DNA of 64,000 nucleotides from Kitasatospora papulosa (GTDB lineage: Bacteria > Actinomycetota > Actinomycetes > Streptomycetales > Streptomycetaceae), in the NCBI RefSeq assembly GCF_000717245.1, contig NZ_JNYQ01000004.1, positions 1,054,001 to 1,118,000 on the forward strand. The letters are read 5' to 3'. This document shows positions 33,346 through 41,148 of the stretch, in pieces. Below the pieces are notes generated by a model. It saw only the letters and a list, made by a program, of their open reading frames with translations. It had not been told where the DNA came from and made no database searches. The position numbers were made by a program, and so were the translations under genes. The stretch's first letter is position 1; every line of letters begins with the position of its first letter.

Positions 33346-35802
33346 ATGGGGACGACCACACCACCGCGTACGCTCGCCGAAGCTCTGCGCGCCCGGGGCG
33401 ACGAATCGCTGGCAGGGCTGCTGCGCGCGCGCCCCGACCTGCTCAGCCCCGTGCCGAACGACATCACCCAGCTGGCGACGCGCGCCGGCACGCGCGCCTC
33501 CGTCGTCCGAGCGCTGGAGCACCTCGACCGTTTCGCCCTCCAGACCGCGGAGGCACTGGCCGTGGCGCCGGACCCCGCTCCGTACGGCACGCTGCTCGCG
33601 CTCCTCACCGGTGACGGCCAGGACGACGGCGAAGGGCGCGACGACGCGGGTGCGACGATCACCGCCGCACTGCCCGGCGCCCTCGCGACGTTGCGCGAAC
33701 AGGCCCTGGTCTGGGGCGAGGACACGGCACTGCACCTCGTACGCACCGCGCGCGAGCTGCTCGCCCCGTCCCCGCAGCACCCCTCCCCCACGGGCCTCGG
33801 GCCGACCGTCGCCGAGGCCACGGCCGGGATGTCGCCCGGCAGGCTGCAGGAGATCCTGGCCGCCGCCGGGCTGTCGGCCACCCACGACCCGGTGTCCGCG
33901 GTCACCGCGCTGACCGGGCTGTTCACGGACCGGACCAGGATGGCGGAGCTGCTGGACACCGCGCCGGTCGAGGCGCTCTCCGTGCTCGACCGGCTGGTCT
34001 GGGGACCGCCGTACGGGGAGGTCACCCCGAACCCCGCCCCTCCCGTGCAATGGCTGCGCGACCGCGGGCTGTTGCTGCCCGTGTCGACGCGCACCGTCGT
34101 CCTGCCGCGCGAGGCGGCGCTGCACCTGCGGGCGGGCCGCGCACACCGCGTGCCCGAGCCCCTCGCCCCCGAACTCGTGGCGGCGGCCGAACGGGATCCC
34201 CAGGCTGTGGACAGAGCGGCGGCCGGTCAGGGCTTCACGGCGCTGTCCACCCTCGAGGAACTGCTGAAGCTGTGGAACGACGGCGGCCCCGCGATCCTCC
34301 GCGCGGGCGGCCTGAGCGTGCGCGACCTGAAGCGTGCCGCCGCGGCGCTCGACGTCACCGAGCCGGTCGCCGCCTTCTGGATCGAACTCGCCTACGCGGC
34401 GGGCCTGGTGGCCTCCGACGGCGGGACCGACGAGCGGTACGCCCCGACGCCCGCGTCCGACGAGTGGCTGGACCTGCCCGCCCAGGACCGCTGGACCCAC
34501 GTCGTCACCGCCTGGCTCGCCGCCACCCGCACCGCGGGCCTGATCGGCGGTCAGGACTCCAAGGGCCGGGCCCTGTCGGCGCTCGGCCCCGACCTGGACC
34601 GCTCGGCCGCGCCCGAGGTACGCCACCGGGTCCTGGCCCTGCTGGCCGCGCTCCCGCCGGGCACCGCACCCGACCCGCAGACCCTGCTCGCCCGGCTCCG
34701 CTGGGAACGTCCGCTGCGCGCGACCGCGCCGGCGGCCCCCGGCGACGCCTCCGACCTGCGCTCCCGGATCGCCCTGTGGACGGCCAACGAGGCGGAGCTG
34801 CTCGGGGTCACCGGACGCGGGGCCCTCTCCTCCCAGGCCCGGGCGCTCCTCGACGAGGGTCCTGACACCGCCGCCGCCCGGCTCGCCCCGCTGCTCCCCG
34901 AGCCCCTGGACCACGTGCTGCTCCAGGCCGACCTGACGGCGGTCGCCCCCGGCCCGCTGGAACGCCCGCTCGCAGACATGCTCTCGGTGCTCGCGGACGT
35001 GGAGTCCAAGGGCGGCGCGACGGTCTACCGCTTCACGCCTGGTTCCGTGCGCCGCGCGCTCGACGCCGGGCGGGCCGCGACCGACCTCCACGCGTTCCTC
35101 GCCACCCACAGCCGCACCCCCGTGCCGCAGCCGCTGAGCTACCTCATCGACGACGTGGCACGCCGTCACGGCCATCTGAGGATCGGCGCCGCCTCCGCCT
35201 ACGTGCGCTGCGACGACGAGGCCGTGCTCAACGAGATCCTGGCCGACAAGCGCTCGGCGACCCTGCGGCTGCGCAGGCTCGCACCGACCGTGCTGGCCGC
35301 GCAGGCCGACCCGGGGTCGCTCCTCGAAGGGCTCCGCGAGATGGGGTACGCCCCGGCCGCCGAGTCCGCCGAGGGCGACGTGCTGATCACCCGGGCCGGC
35401 GCCCGCCGCACCCCGCCGCGTACGCCGCCCGTGCCCGTCCCCGAGGGCCCTCCGGTCCCGGACGCCACGCTGCTGTCCGCCGCGGTTCGGGCCGTCAGGG
35501 CCGGTGACACGGCGGCCAGGGCCGTCCACAGGGAGAGCGCTGACACCGGGCCGGCGGGAGCCCTTCCCCGTACGACCCCGGCCGAGACCCTGGCCACGGT
35601 GCAGGCGGCGGCGATGACCGGTTCGGCGGTCTGGATCGGCTACGTCAACGCGGACGGCGCGGCCAGCCAGCGGGTGATCGCCCCGGTCAAGGTGGAGGGC
35701 GGCTTCGTGACGGCCTACGACCACACCGCCGACGAGGTCCGGACGTATCCGTTGCACCGGATCACGGGCGTCGCGGAACTCGCCGACGAGCAGACGAGCT
35801 GA
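33346..35802 (+). CDS. helicase-associated-domain protein (Helicase_C_3/XPB-Ssl2-like) with WYL-like C-terminus
   Basis: An 818-residue soluble protein. The N-terminal half contains winged-helix-like segments (DITQLATRAGTRASVVRALEHLDRFALQTAEAL; LSVRDLKRAAAALDVTEPVAAFWIELAYAAGLV). About residues 500-690 match the helicase C-terminal-associated domain (DHVLLQADLTAVAPGPLERPLADMLSVLADVESKGGATVYRFTPGSVRRALD). The last 65 residues (WIGYVNADGAASQRVIAPVKVEGGFVTAYDH) are WYL-like. It has no Walker A or DEAD box, so it is not itself a helicase. XPB is encoded 1 kb downstream and is a likely partner. Confidence 0.85.
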   Translation: MGTTTPPRTLAEALRARGDESLAGLLRARPDLLSPVPNDITQLATRAGTRASVVRALEHLDRFALQTAEALAVAPDPAPYGTLLALLTGDGQDDGEGRDDAGATITAALPGALATLREQALVWGEDTALHLVRTARELLAPSPQHPSPTGLGPTVAEATAGMSPGRLQEILAAAGLSATHDPVSAVTALTGLFTDRTRMAELLDTAPVEALSVLDRLVWGPPYGEVTPNPAPPVQWLRDRGLLLPVSTRTVVLPREAALHLRAGRAHRVPEPLAPELVAAAERDPQAVDRAAAGQGFTALSTLEELLKLWNDGGPAILRAGGLSVRDLKRAAAALDVTEPVAAFWIELAYAAGLVASDGGTDERYAPTPASDEWLDLPAQDRWTHVVTAWLAATRTAGLIGGQDSKGRALSALGPDLDRSAAPEVRHRVLALLAALPPGTAPDPQTLLARLRWERPLRATAPAAPGDASDLRSRIALWTANEAELLGVTGRGALSSQARALLDEGPDTAAARLAPLLPEPLDHVLLQADLTAVAPGPLERPLADMLSVLADVESKGGATVYRFTPGSVRRALDAGRAATDLHAFLATHSRTPVPQPLSYLIDDVARRHGHLRIGAASAYVRCDDEAVLNEILADKRSATLRLRRLAPTVLAAQADPGSLLEGLREMGYAPAAESAEGDVLITRAGARRTPPRTPPVPVPEGPPVPDATLLSAAVRAVRAGDTAARAVHRESADTGPAGALPRTTPAETLATVQAAAMTGSAVWIGYVNADGAASQRVIAPVKVEGGFVTAYDHTADEVRTYPLHRITGVAELADEQTS

Positions 35803-35823
35803 CGGGCGGGCAGGCGGGCGGCT

Positions 35824-36621
35824 CTACGGAGCGACGGACCGGCCGGCCGGCAGCCCGCCGAGGGCGGCGGCCTCACGCAGCACGTCGACGAGCATCGGCA
35901 TGGTGAGCCGGCCCGTGAACGTGTTGCGTCGGCTCGGGTGGTAGCTGCCCAGCAGGTGCAGCTCCTGTCTGCGCTCCGTGGCGGGCAGCACGGCATGGGC
36001 GCCGTGGCCGAACACCGGCCGCGGGCGTGGCACCCGCCAGCCCGCCTCGTCCAGCACCGGAAGCAGGGCCTGCCAGCCGAAACCACCGAGGGCCACCACC
36101 ACGCGCAGCCCCGGGCTCAGCAGGTCCAGCTCGGCCGACAGCCAGGCCCGGCAGGTGTCGCGTTCCCCGGGAGTGGGCTTGTTGGCCGGGGGCGCGCAGT
36201 GCACGGGCGAGGTGAGCCGCACCCCGCGCAGGGTCAGGCCGTCCCCGGGGTGGACGGAGGACGGCTGGGAGGCGATCCCCACGTCGTGCAGCGCGGCGAA
36301 GAGGAAGTCACCGGCCGCGTCACCCGTGAACATGCGGCCGGTCCTGTTGCCGCCGTGCGCGGCGGGCGCGAGCCCGACCACCGCCACCGTCGCGTCCGCG
36401 GGTCCGAACCCGGGCACGGGCCGCCCCCAGTACTCCTCGTCCTGGAAGGCGGCGCGCTTCACCTCGGCGACCTCCTCCCGCCAGGCGACCAGCCGGGGAC
36501 AGGCCCGGCACCGCGTGACGAGGGCGTCCAGCTCACCGAGGCCGGAGCACCGCGGGGCGTGGCGGGCCGGGTAGCCCCGGTCGTCGTGGTCCGCGCCCCG
36601 GTCCGGCTCCGTGTCGTCCAT
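35824..36621 (-). CDS. udgB: family-5 uracil-DNA glycosylase (UdgB type)
   Basis: Removes uracil and other deaminated bases from DNA. A 265-residue [4Fe-4S] enzyme: C38 and C41 in RCRACPRLVAWRE, with two more cysteines in SPVHCAPP and RDTCRAW. Motif 1 GLAPAAHGGNRTGRMFTGD has Ala/His where family 4 has Glu/Asp, and the C-terminal motif is SYHPSRRNTFTGRLT. Both point to family 5. It is convergent with the helicase-associated gene and divergent from xpb, so it sits inside a nucleic-acid-repair block. Confidence 0.92.
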   Translation of the reverse strand: MDDTEPDRGADHDDRGYPARHAPRCSGLGELDALVTRCRACPRLVAWREEVAEVKRAAFQDEEYWGRPVPGFGPADATVAVVGLAPAAHGGNRTGRMFTGDAAGDFLFAALHDVGIASQPSSVHPGDGLTLRGVRLTSPVHCAPPANKPTPGERDTCRAWLSAELDLLSPGLRVVVALGGFGWQALLPVLDEAGWRVPRPRPVFGHGAHAVLPATERRQELHLLGSYHPSRRNTFTGRLTMPMLVDVLREAAALGGLPAGRSVAP

Positions 36622-36800
36622 CCCTCCACGCTACGGGCCGGGCGGCTGCCGGATCGCGGTCCGGCGCGGCGGTCCTGACGGGCGGCGACGGGACACCGGG
36701 CCGCGCAGGGCCCCGCCCGCTCACGCCCGCGATGCGGCACACTGGACGTTTGGCCGTTCGCACCCGGGCGGCCACCCCACGCCGGAAAGGGCCGACGCGC

Positions 36801-38444
36801 GTGACCGGACCCCTCATCGTCCAGAGTGACAAGACGCTGCTCCTGGAGGTCGACCACGACCAGGCCGAGGCCTGCCGTCGTGCCATCGCGCCCTTCGCCG
36901 AGCTGGAGCGTGCACCCGAGCACATCCACACCTACCGGCTGACCCCGCTCGGCCTGTGGAACGCCCGTGCCGCGGGGCACGACGCCGAGCAGGTCGTCGA
37001 CGCCCTGGTCGAGTACTCGCGCTACCCCGTGCCGCACGCACTCCTCGTCGACATCGCCGAGACGATGGCGCGGTACGGCCGCCTCACCCTGTCCAAGCAC
37101 CCGGTGCACGGACTGGTGCTGACGTCCAACGACCGGCCGGTGCTGGAGGAGATCCTCCGCTCGAAGAAGGTCCAGCCGCTGGTCGGGGCACGCCTCGACC
37201 CGGACACCGTGGCCGTGCACCCCTCCGAGCGGGGGCAGATCAAGCAGACGCTGCTGAAGCTGGGCTGGCCGGCCGAGGACCTCGCCGGTTACGTCGACGG
37301 CGAGGCGCACCCGATCGAGCTCGACCAGGACGGCTGGGCGCTGCGTCCGTACCAGAAGCAGGCCGTCGACGGGTTCTGGCACGGTGGCTCGGGCGTCGTC
37401 GTGCTCCCCTGCGGTGCCGGCAAGACGCTGGTCGGGGCCGGTGCCATGGCCGAGGCCAAGGCGACCACGCTGATCCTGGTCACCAACACCGTGTCCGCCC
37501 GGCAGTGGAAGCACGAGCTGGTGAAGCGGACCTCGCTGACCGAGGACGAGATCGGCGAGTACAGCGGTACGCGCAAGGAGATCCGGCCGGTCACCATCGC
37601 GACGTACCAGGTGCTGACCACGCGCCGTAAGGGGATCTACCCGCACCTGGAGCTGTTCGACTCCCGCGACTGGGGGCTCGTGATCTACGACGAGGTGCAT
37701 CTGCTGCCCGCGCCGGTCTTCAAGTTCACCGCCGACCTCCAGGCCCGCCGCCGCCTCGGCCTCACCGCGACGCTGGTGCGCGAGGACGGGCGCGAGTCGG
37801 ACGTCTTCTCGCTCATCGGGCCCAAGCGGTTCGACGCGCCGTGGAAGGAGATCGAGGCGCAGGGCTACATCGCGCCCGCCGACTGCGTCGAGGTCCGCGT
37901 GAACCTCACGGACTCGGAGCGCCTGGCGTACGCGACGGCCGAGGCCGAGGAGAAGTACCGGTTCTGCGCGACGACCGACACGAAGCGCAAGGTCACCGAG
38001 GCACTCGTGCGCAAGCACCAGGGCGAGCAGACCCTCGTCATCGGGCAGTACATCGACCAGCTCGACGAGCTCGGTGAGCACCTGGACGCCCCGGTCATCA
38101 AGGGTGAGACGAGCAACGCGCAGCGCGAGAAGCTGTTCGACGCGTTCCGCGAGGGCGAGATCAGCGTGCTGGTCGTGTCGAAGGTCGCGAACTTCTCGAT
38201 CGACCTGCCGGAGGCGACCGTCGCGATCCAGGTGTCGGGGACGTTCGGCTCGCGCCAGGAGGAGGCGCAGCGGCTGGGCCGGGTGCTGCGGCCGAAGGCG
38301 GACGGGCACGAGGCCCGCTTCTACTCGGTGGTCGCCCGGGACACGATCGACCAGGACTTCGCGGCGCACCGCCAGCGGTTCCTGGCCGAGCAGGGCTACG
38401 CGTACCGGATCGTCGACGCGGACGAGCTGCTGACGGAGAGCTGA
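36801..38444 (+). CDS. DNA repair helicase XPB (superfamily 2)
   Basis: A 547-residue bacterial homologue of the eukaryotic TFIIH XPB/Rad25 3'-5' helicase. The N-terminal damage-recognition-like domain is about 1-180 (IVQSDKTLLLEVDH ... ALLVDIAETMARYGRL). Then come the helicase motifs: Walker A PCGAGKT near 203, DEVH box in VIYDEVHLLPA, motif III TATLVREDGRE containing the RED motif, and motif VI EEAQRLGRVLRPK. GTG 36801 with GGAAAGG 10-11 nt upstream; an ATG at 36732 gives an unlikely basic extension. Confidence 0.94.
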   Translation: MTGPLIVQSDKTLLLEVDHDQAEACRRAIAPFAELERAPEHIHTYRLTPLGLWNARAAGHDAEQVVDALVEYSRYPVPHALLVDIAETMARYGRLTLSKHPVHGLVLTSNDRPVLEEILRSKKVQPLVGARLDPDTVAVHPSERGQIKQTLLKLGWPAEDLAGYVDGEAHPIELDQDGWALRPYQKQAVDGFWHGGSGVVVLPCGAGKTLVGAGAMAEAKATTLILVTNTVSARQWKHELVKRTSLTEDEIGEYSGTRKEIRPVTIATYQVLTTRRKGIYPHLELFDSRDWGLVIYDEVHLLPAPVFKFTADLQARRRLGLTATLVREDGRESDVFSLIGPKRFDAPWKEIEAQGYIAPADCVEVRVNLTDSERLAYATAEAEEKYRFCATTDTKRKVTEALVRKHQGEQTLVIGQYIDQLDELGEHLDAPVIKGETSNAQREKLFDAFREGEISVLVVSKVANFSIDLPEATVAIQVSGTFGSRQEEAQRLGRVLRPKADGHEARFYSVVARDTIDQDFAAHRQRFLAEQGYAYRIVDADELLTES

Positions 38445-38464
38445 CAGGGTCGCCGGCCGGGGGC

Positions 38465-38662
38465 TCAGCGGTGGCGTACGACGCCCGCCTCCTCCGCGTA
38501 CTCACCGAGCACGGCCACACCGAACGCGGTGCGCGCGAACACGGAGACGGCGCGCACCGCGTTTCCCATGCGGTGGCCTCGTGGGTGACCGGTCGCCGCG
38601 GTCGCGCCGTGCGCGGGGCCGGTCCTGTCCGGGTTCAGATAAAGGCTGCTCATGCATTCCAT
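38465..38662 (-). CDS. small hypothetical protein
   Basis: A 65-residue frame from ATG 38662 (GGAG 4-5 nt upstream) or ATG 38653 (MSSLYLNPDRTG) to TGA 38465. The C-terminal part RMGNAVRAVSVFARTAFGVAVLGEYAEEAGV looks like a real amphipathic/hydrophobic helix, and G/C dominates its third codon positions. Convergent with xpb, 20 nt from its stop. No family recognised. The opposite strand is also open but gives a low-complexity sequence. Confidence 0.5.
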   Translation of the reverse strand: MECMSSLYLNPDRTGPAHGATAATGHPRGHRMGNAVRAVSVFARTAFGVAVLGEYAEEAGVVRHR

Positions 38663-39021
38663 GGTGCTCCGCCCGCCGGCGCCCCGGCATCGGCCTGCGG
38701 GCCGAAGCGCGGACGGCCGGGGGTAGGCCCCAGGTCGCATGCCGTCCCCTACGGGACGGACACGGCACCGCGTCAATTCGTTCGCCCCCGGGTGCCGCGA
38801 TCGCTACAATCGCCGGTCTGCCCGCCTCCCGAACCGTGGTACCGGCCAGCCCTTCCGAGCGGCCGGCAGCCGGGGGAGCGCCGCCGACCGGACGGAAACC
38901 GGCCGACGACTACTGCCGCACGCGCCCACCCGCGCGTGCGCATCCGTGTGTGAACGTCCCCGAGCGGACCGGGCGGTGAGCCCTGTCCGCCGTCCTGCGT
39001 CGAAAAGCCGGAGGCAACACC
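38663..39021 (+). promoter_or_regulatory. 359-nt spacer upstream of the HelD-type gene: promoter and long structured leader
   Basis: TACAAT at 38805-38810 is a good -10; the -35 is weak (TTCGCC, 18-nt spacer). A transcript from here would have a leader of about 200 nt. The leader contains a perfect 8-bp hairpin GCACGCGC/GCGCGTGC (38918-38925, 38932-38939) and other GC-rich pairs. I could not match it to a known riboswitch, and I see no rifamycin-associated element. Confidence 0.45.
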
Positions 39022-41082
39022 GTGCCCGCGCACGAAGAGTCAAGCAATCCACTGGTCAAGGAGCGGGACCACCTCGCCGCGTCCCGTGCCGCGCTGCGCG
39101 CCATGCGCGAGGACGTGCAGGCCCTCGACATCCGTGACGTCACGGCGAACTGGGTCAACGCCGCCGTGCTGCAGGCCCAGATCGACGACCGCATCAAGGC
39201 GCTCGCCGATCTCTCCCACACCCCGCTGTTCTTCGGCCGCCTCGACTACCTGCACGCGGTCGGCGCGGAGAAGACGGAGGGCGCGGAGGGCGAGCAGTTC
39301 TACATCGGACGCCGCCACGTCCACGACGCGCACGGCGATCCCATGGTCATCGACTGGCGTGCCCCGGTCTCCCAGCCCTTCTACCAGGCGTCCAGGAACA
39401 ACCCGCTGGACGTCGACCGCCGGCGCCGCTTCGGCTACACCGGGGGCGAGCTGACCGCGTACGAGGACGAGCGGCTCAGCGACCCGGCGGAGGAGGAGCG
39501 GACCAGCAAGCTCCTCCAGGCGGAGATCGAGCGGCCCCGTGTCGGGCCGATGCGCGACATCGTGGCGACGATCCAGCCCGAGCAGGACGAGATCGTCCGC
39601 AGCGGGCTCGGCGGGACGGTCTGCGTCCAGGGCGGCCCCGGCACCGGGAAGACCGCCGTCGGTCTGCACCGTGTCGCCTACCTCCTGTACGCGCACCGCG
39701 AGCGGCTCGCCCGCACCGGCACCCTCGTCGTCGGCCCGAACCGGTCGTTCCTCCACTACATCGAGCAGGTCCTGCCCGCGCTCGGCGAGCTGGAAGTGCA
39801 GCAGGCCACCGTCGAGGACCTGGTGGCGGCGCGCGTCGAGGTGCGGGGCACCGACGAGTCGGCCGCCGCCGTGATCAAGGGCGACGCCAGGATGGCCGAC
39901 GTGCTGCGCCGGGCGATCCGCTCCCATGTGACGCCCCCGGCGGAGCCGGTCGTGGTGGTGCGCGGCTCCCGCCGCTGGCGCGTCCCGGCGTACGCGGTCG
40001 AGGAGATGGTCTCCGAGCTGCTGGCCCGCGACATGCGGTACGGCGCCGCCCACGAGGCCCTGCCGCAGCGCATCGCGCACGCCGTGCTCGTACAGATGGA
40101 GGCCGCGGGCGAGGCGCCGGACGACCGGGTGCAGAACGCGGTGGCGCGCAATCCCGCGGTGAAGGCGGCCGTCAAGGCGATCTGGCCGGCCGTGGACCCG
40201 GCGAAGCTCGTGCTGCGGCTCCTGACGGACGCGGACTTCCTGGCCGCGCACGCGGACGGGGTCCTCACCGACGAGGAGCAGAAGCACGTCCTCATGGCCC
40301 GGCCGGCCCGCAGCGTGAAGGCGGCGAGGTGGACGGCGGCGGACGCCGTCCTGATCGACGAGGCGGCCGACCTGGTGGCCCGGACGCACTCGCTGGGCCA
40401 CGTCGTCATCGACGAGGCCCAGGACCTGTCCCCGATGCAGTACCGCGCGGTGGGCCGCCGCTGCTCGACCGGCTCGGCGACGGTGCTCGGCGACCTGGCA
40501 CAGGGCACGACACCGTGGTCGACGCGGAGCTGGGAGCAGGCGCTGTTCCACCTGGGCAAGCCGGACGCCGTCGTCGAGGAGCTGACGGCCGGCTTCCGTG
40601 TGCCGCGCGAGGTGATCGCCTACGCGTCGCGGCTGCTGCCCGCGATCTCGCCCGGTCTCGCTCCCGTGGAGTCGGTGCGTGAGACGCCCGGCTCCCTGGT
40701 GGTGCGGGAGGTGGCGGCCGCGGAGGAGCTGGACGCCGCGGTCGTCGCGGCGTGCGAGGAGTCGCTGCGCCAGGAGGGGTCGATCGGCCTGATCGCGGCC
40801 GACGCCCGGATCCCGGCCCTGTCCGCGGCCCTCGCGGCGGCCGGTCACAGCTGCCTCTCCCCCGGTGAGGAGACCACGGCTCAGTCCCGGCTGACCCTCG
40901 TCCCGGCGTCGCTGGCGAAGGGGCTGGAGTACGACTACGTGGTGCTGGACGAACCGGCGGCCGTGGTGGACGGCGAACCCGACGAGCGCACCGGCCTGCG
41001 CCGCCTGTACGTCGCGCTGACCCGTGCGGTCTCGGGTCTGGTCGTGCTGCACGCCTCGCCGCTGCCGGAACAACTCGGCTGA
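39022..41082 (+). CDS. HelD/HelR-type RNA-polymerase recycling ATPase (UvrD-like)
   Basis: A 686-residue superfamily-1 protein. The N-terminal 180 residues include the coiled-coil-like NPLVKERDHLAASRAALRAMREDVQAL and the HelD signature FFGRLDYLHA ... FYIGRRHVHDAHGDPMVIDWRAPV. Walker A GGPGTGKTAVGLHR is near 205-215 and motif II VVIDEAQDLSPMQ near 470. The C-terminal helicase motif GLRRLYVALTRAV is also present. Such proteins pull stalled or rifamycin-bound RNA polymerase off DNA; whether this is HelD proper or the rifampicin-resistance HelR cannot be decided from sequence alone. GTG 39022 with GGAGG 7 nt upstream. Confidence 0.9.
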   Translation: MPAHEESSNPLVKERDHLAASRAALRAMREDVQALDIRDVTANWVNAAVLQAQIDDRIKALADLSHTPLFFGRLDYLHAVGAEKTEGAEGEQFYIGRRHVHDAHGDPMVIDWRAPVSQPFYQASRNNPLDVDRRRRFGYTGGELTAYEDERLSDPAEEERTSKLLQAEIERPRVGPMRDIVATIQPEQDEIVRSGLGGTVCVQGGPGTGKTAVGLHRVAYLLYAHRERLARTGTLVVGPNRSFLHYIEQVLPALGELEVQQATVEDLVAARVEVRGTDESAAAVIKGDARMADVLRRAIRSHVTPPAEPVVVVRGSRRWRVPAYAVEEMVSELLARDMRYGAAHEALPQRIAHAVLVQMEAAGEAPDDRVQNAVARNPAVKAAVKAIWPAVDPAKLVLRLLTDADFLAAHADGVLTDEEQKHVLMARPARSVKAARWTAADAVLIDEAADLVARTHSLGHVVIDEAQDLSPMQYRAVGRRCSTGSATVLGDLAQGTTPWSTRSWEQALFHLGKPDAVVEELTAGFRVPREVIAYASRLLPAISPGLAPVESVRETPGSLVVREVAAAEELDAAVVAACEESLRQEGSIGLIAADARIPALSAALAAAGHSCLSPGEETTAQSRLTLVPASLAKGLEYDYVVLDEPAAVVDGEPDERTGLRRLYVALTRAVSGLVVLHASPLPEQLG

Positions 41083-41094
41083 CGCCGGACGAGT

Positions 41095-41130
41095 GCCCGC
41101 CCGTGGCGCCTGCCCGGCCCACGGGCGGGC
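41095..41130 (+). terminator. terminator hairpin after the HelD-type gene
   Basis: A perfect 12-bp inverted repeat GCCCGCCCGTGG / CCACGGGCGGGC with a 12-nt loop, 12 nt after the stop. The downstream permease start lies 18 nt beyond it. Confidence 0.6.
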
Positions 41131-41148
41131 GCCCGCTGTGATGAGGGC

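Noticed and set aside
38471..38953. A 160-codon plus-strand frame opposite the small gene at 38465-38662
   Set aside because: Its protein is Arg/Pro-rich with no hydrophobic core or family, and it would run across the promoter of the HelD-type gene. The reverse-strand reading is more protein-like.
38811..39021. Possible ydaO-type c-di-AMP riboswitch in the leader before the HelD-type gene and near a KimA-like gene
   Set aside because: Some short runs (CCGGGGGAGCG) look similar, but the diagnostic conserved loops of the ydaO motif are missing, and the KimA-like gene is 2 kb further on behind a terminator. A covariance-model search would settle it.
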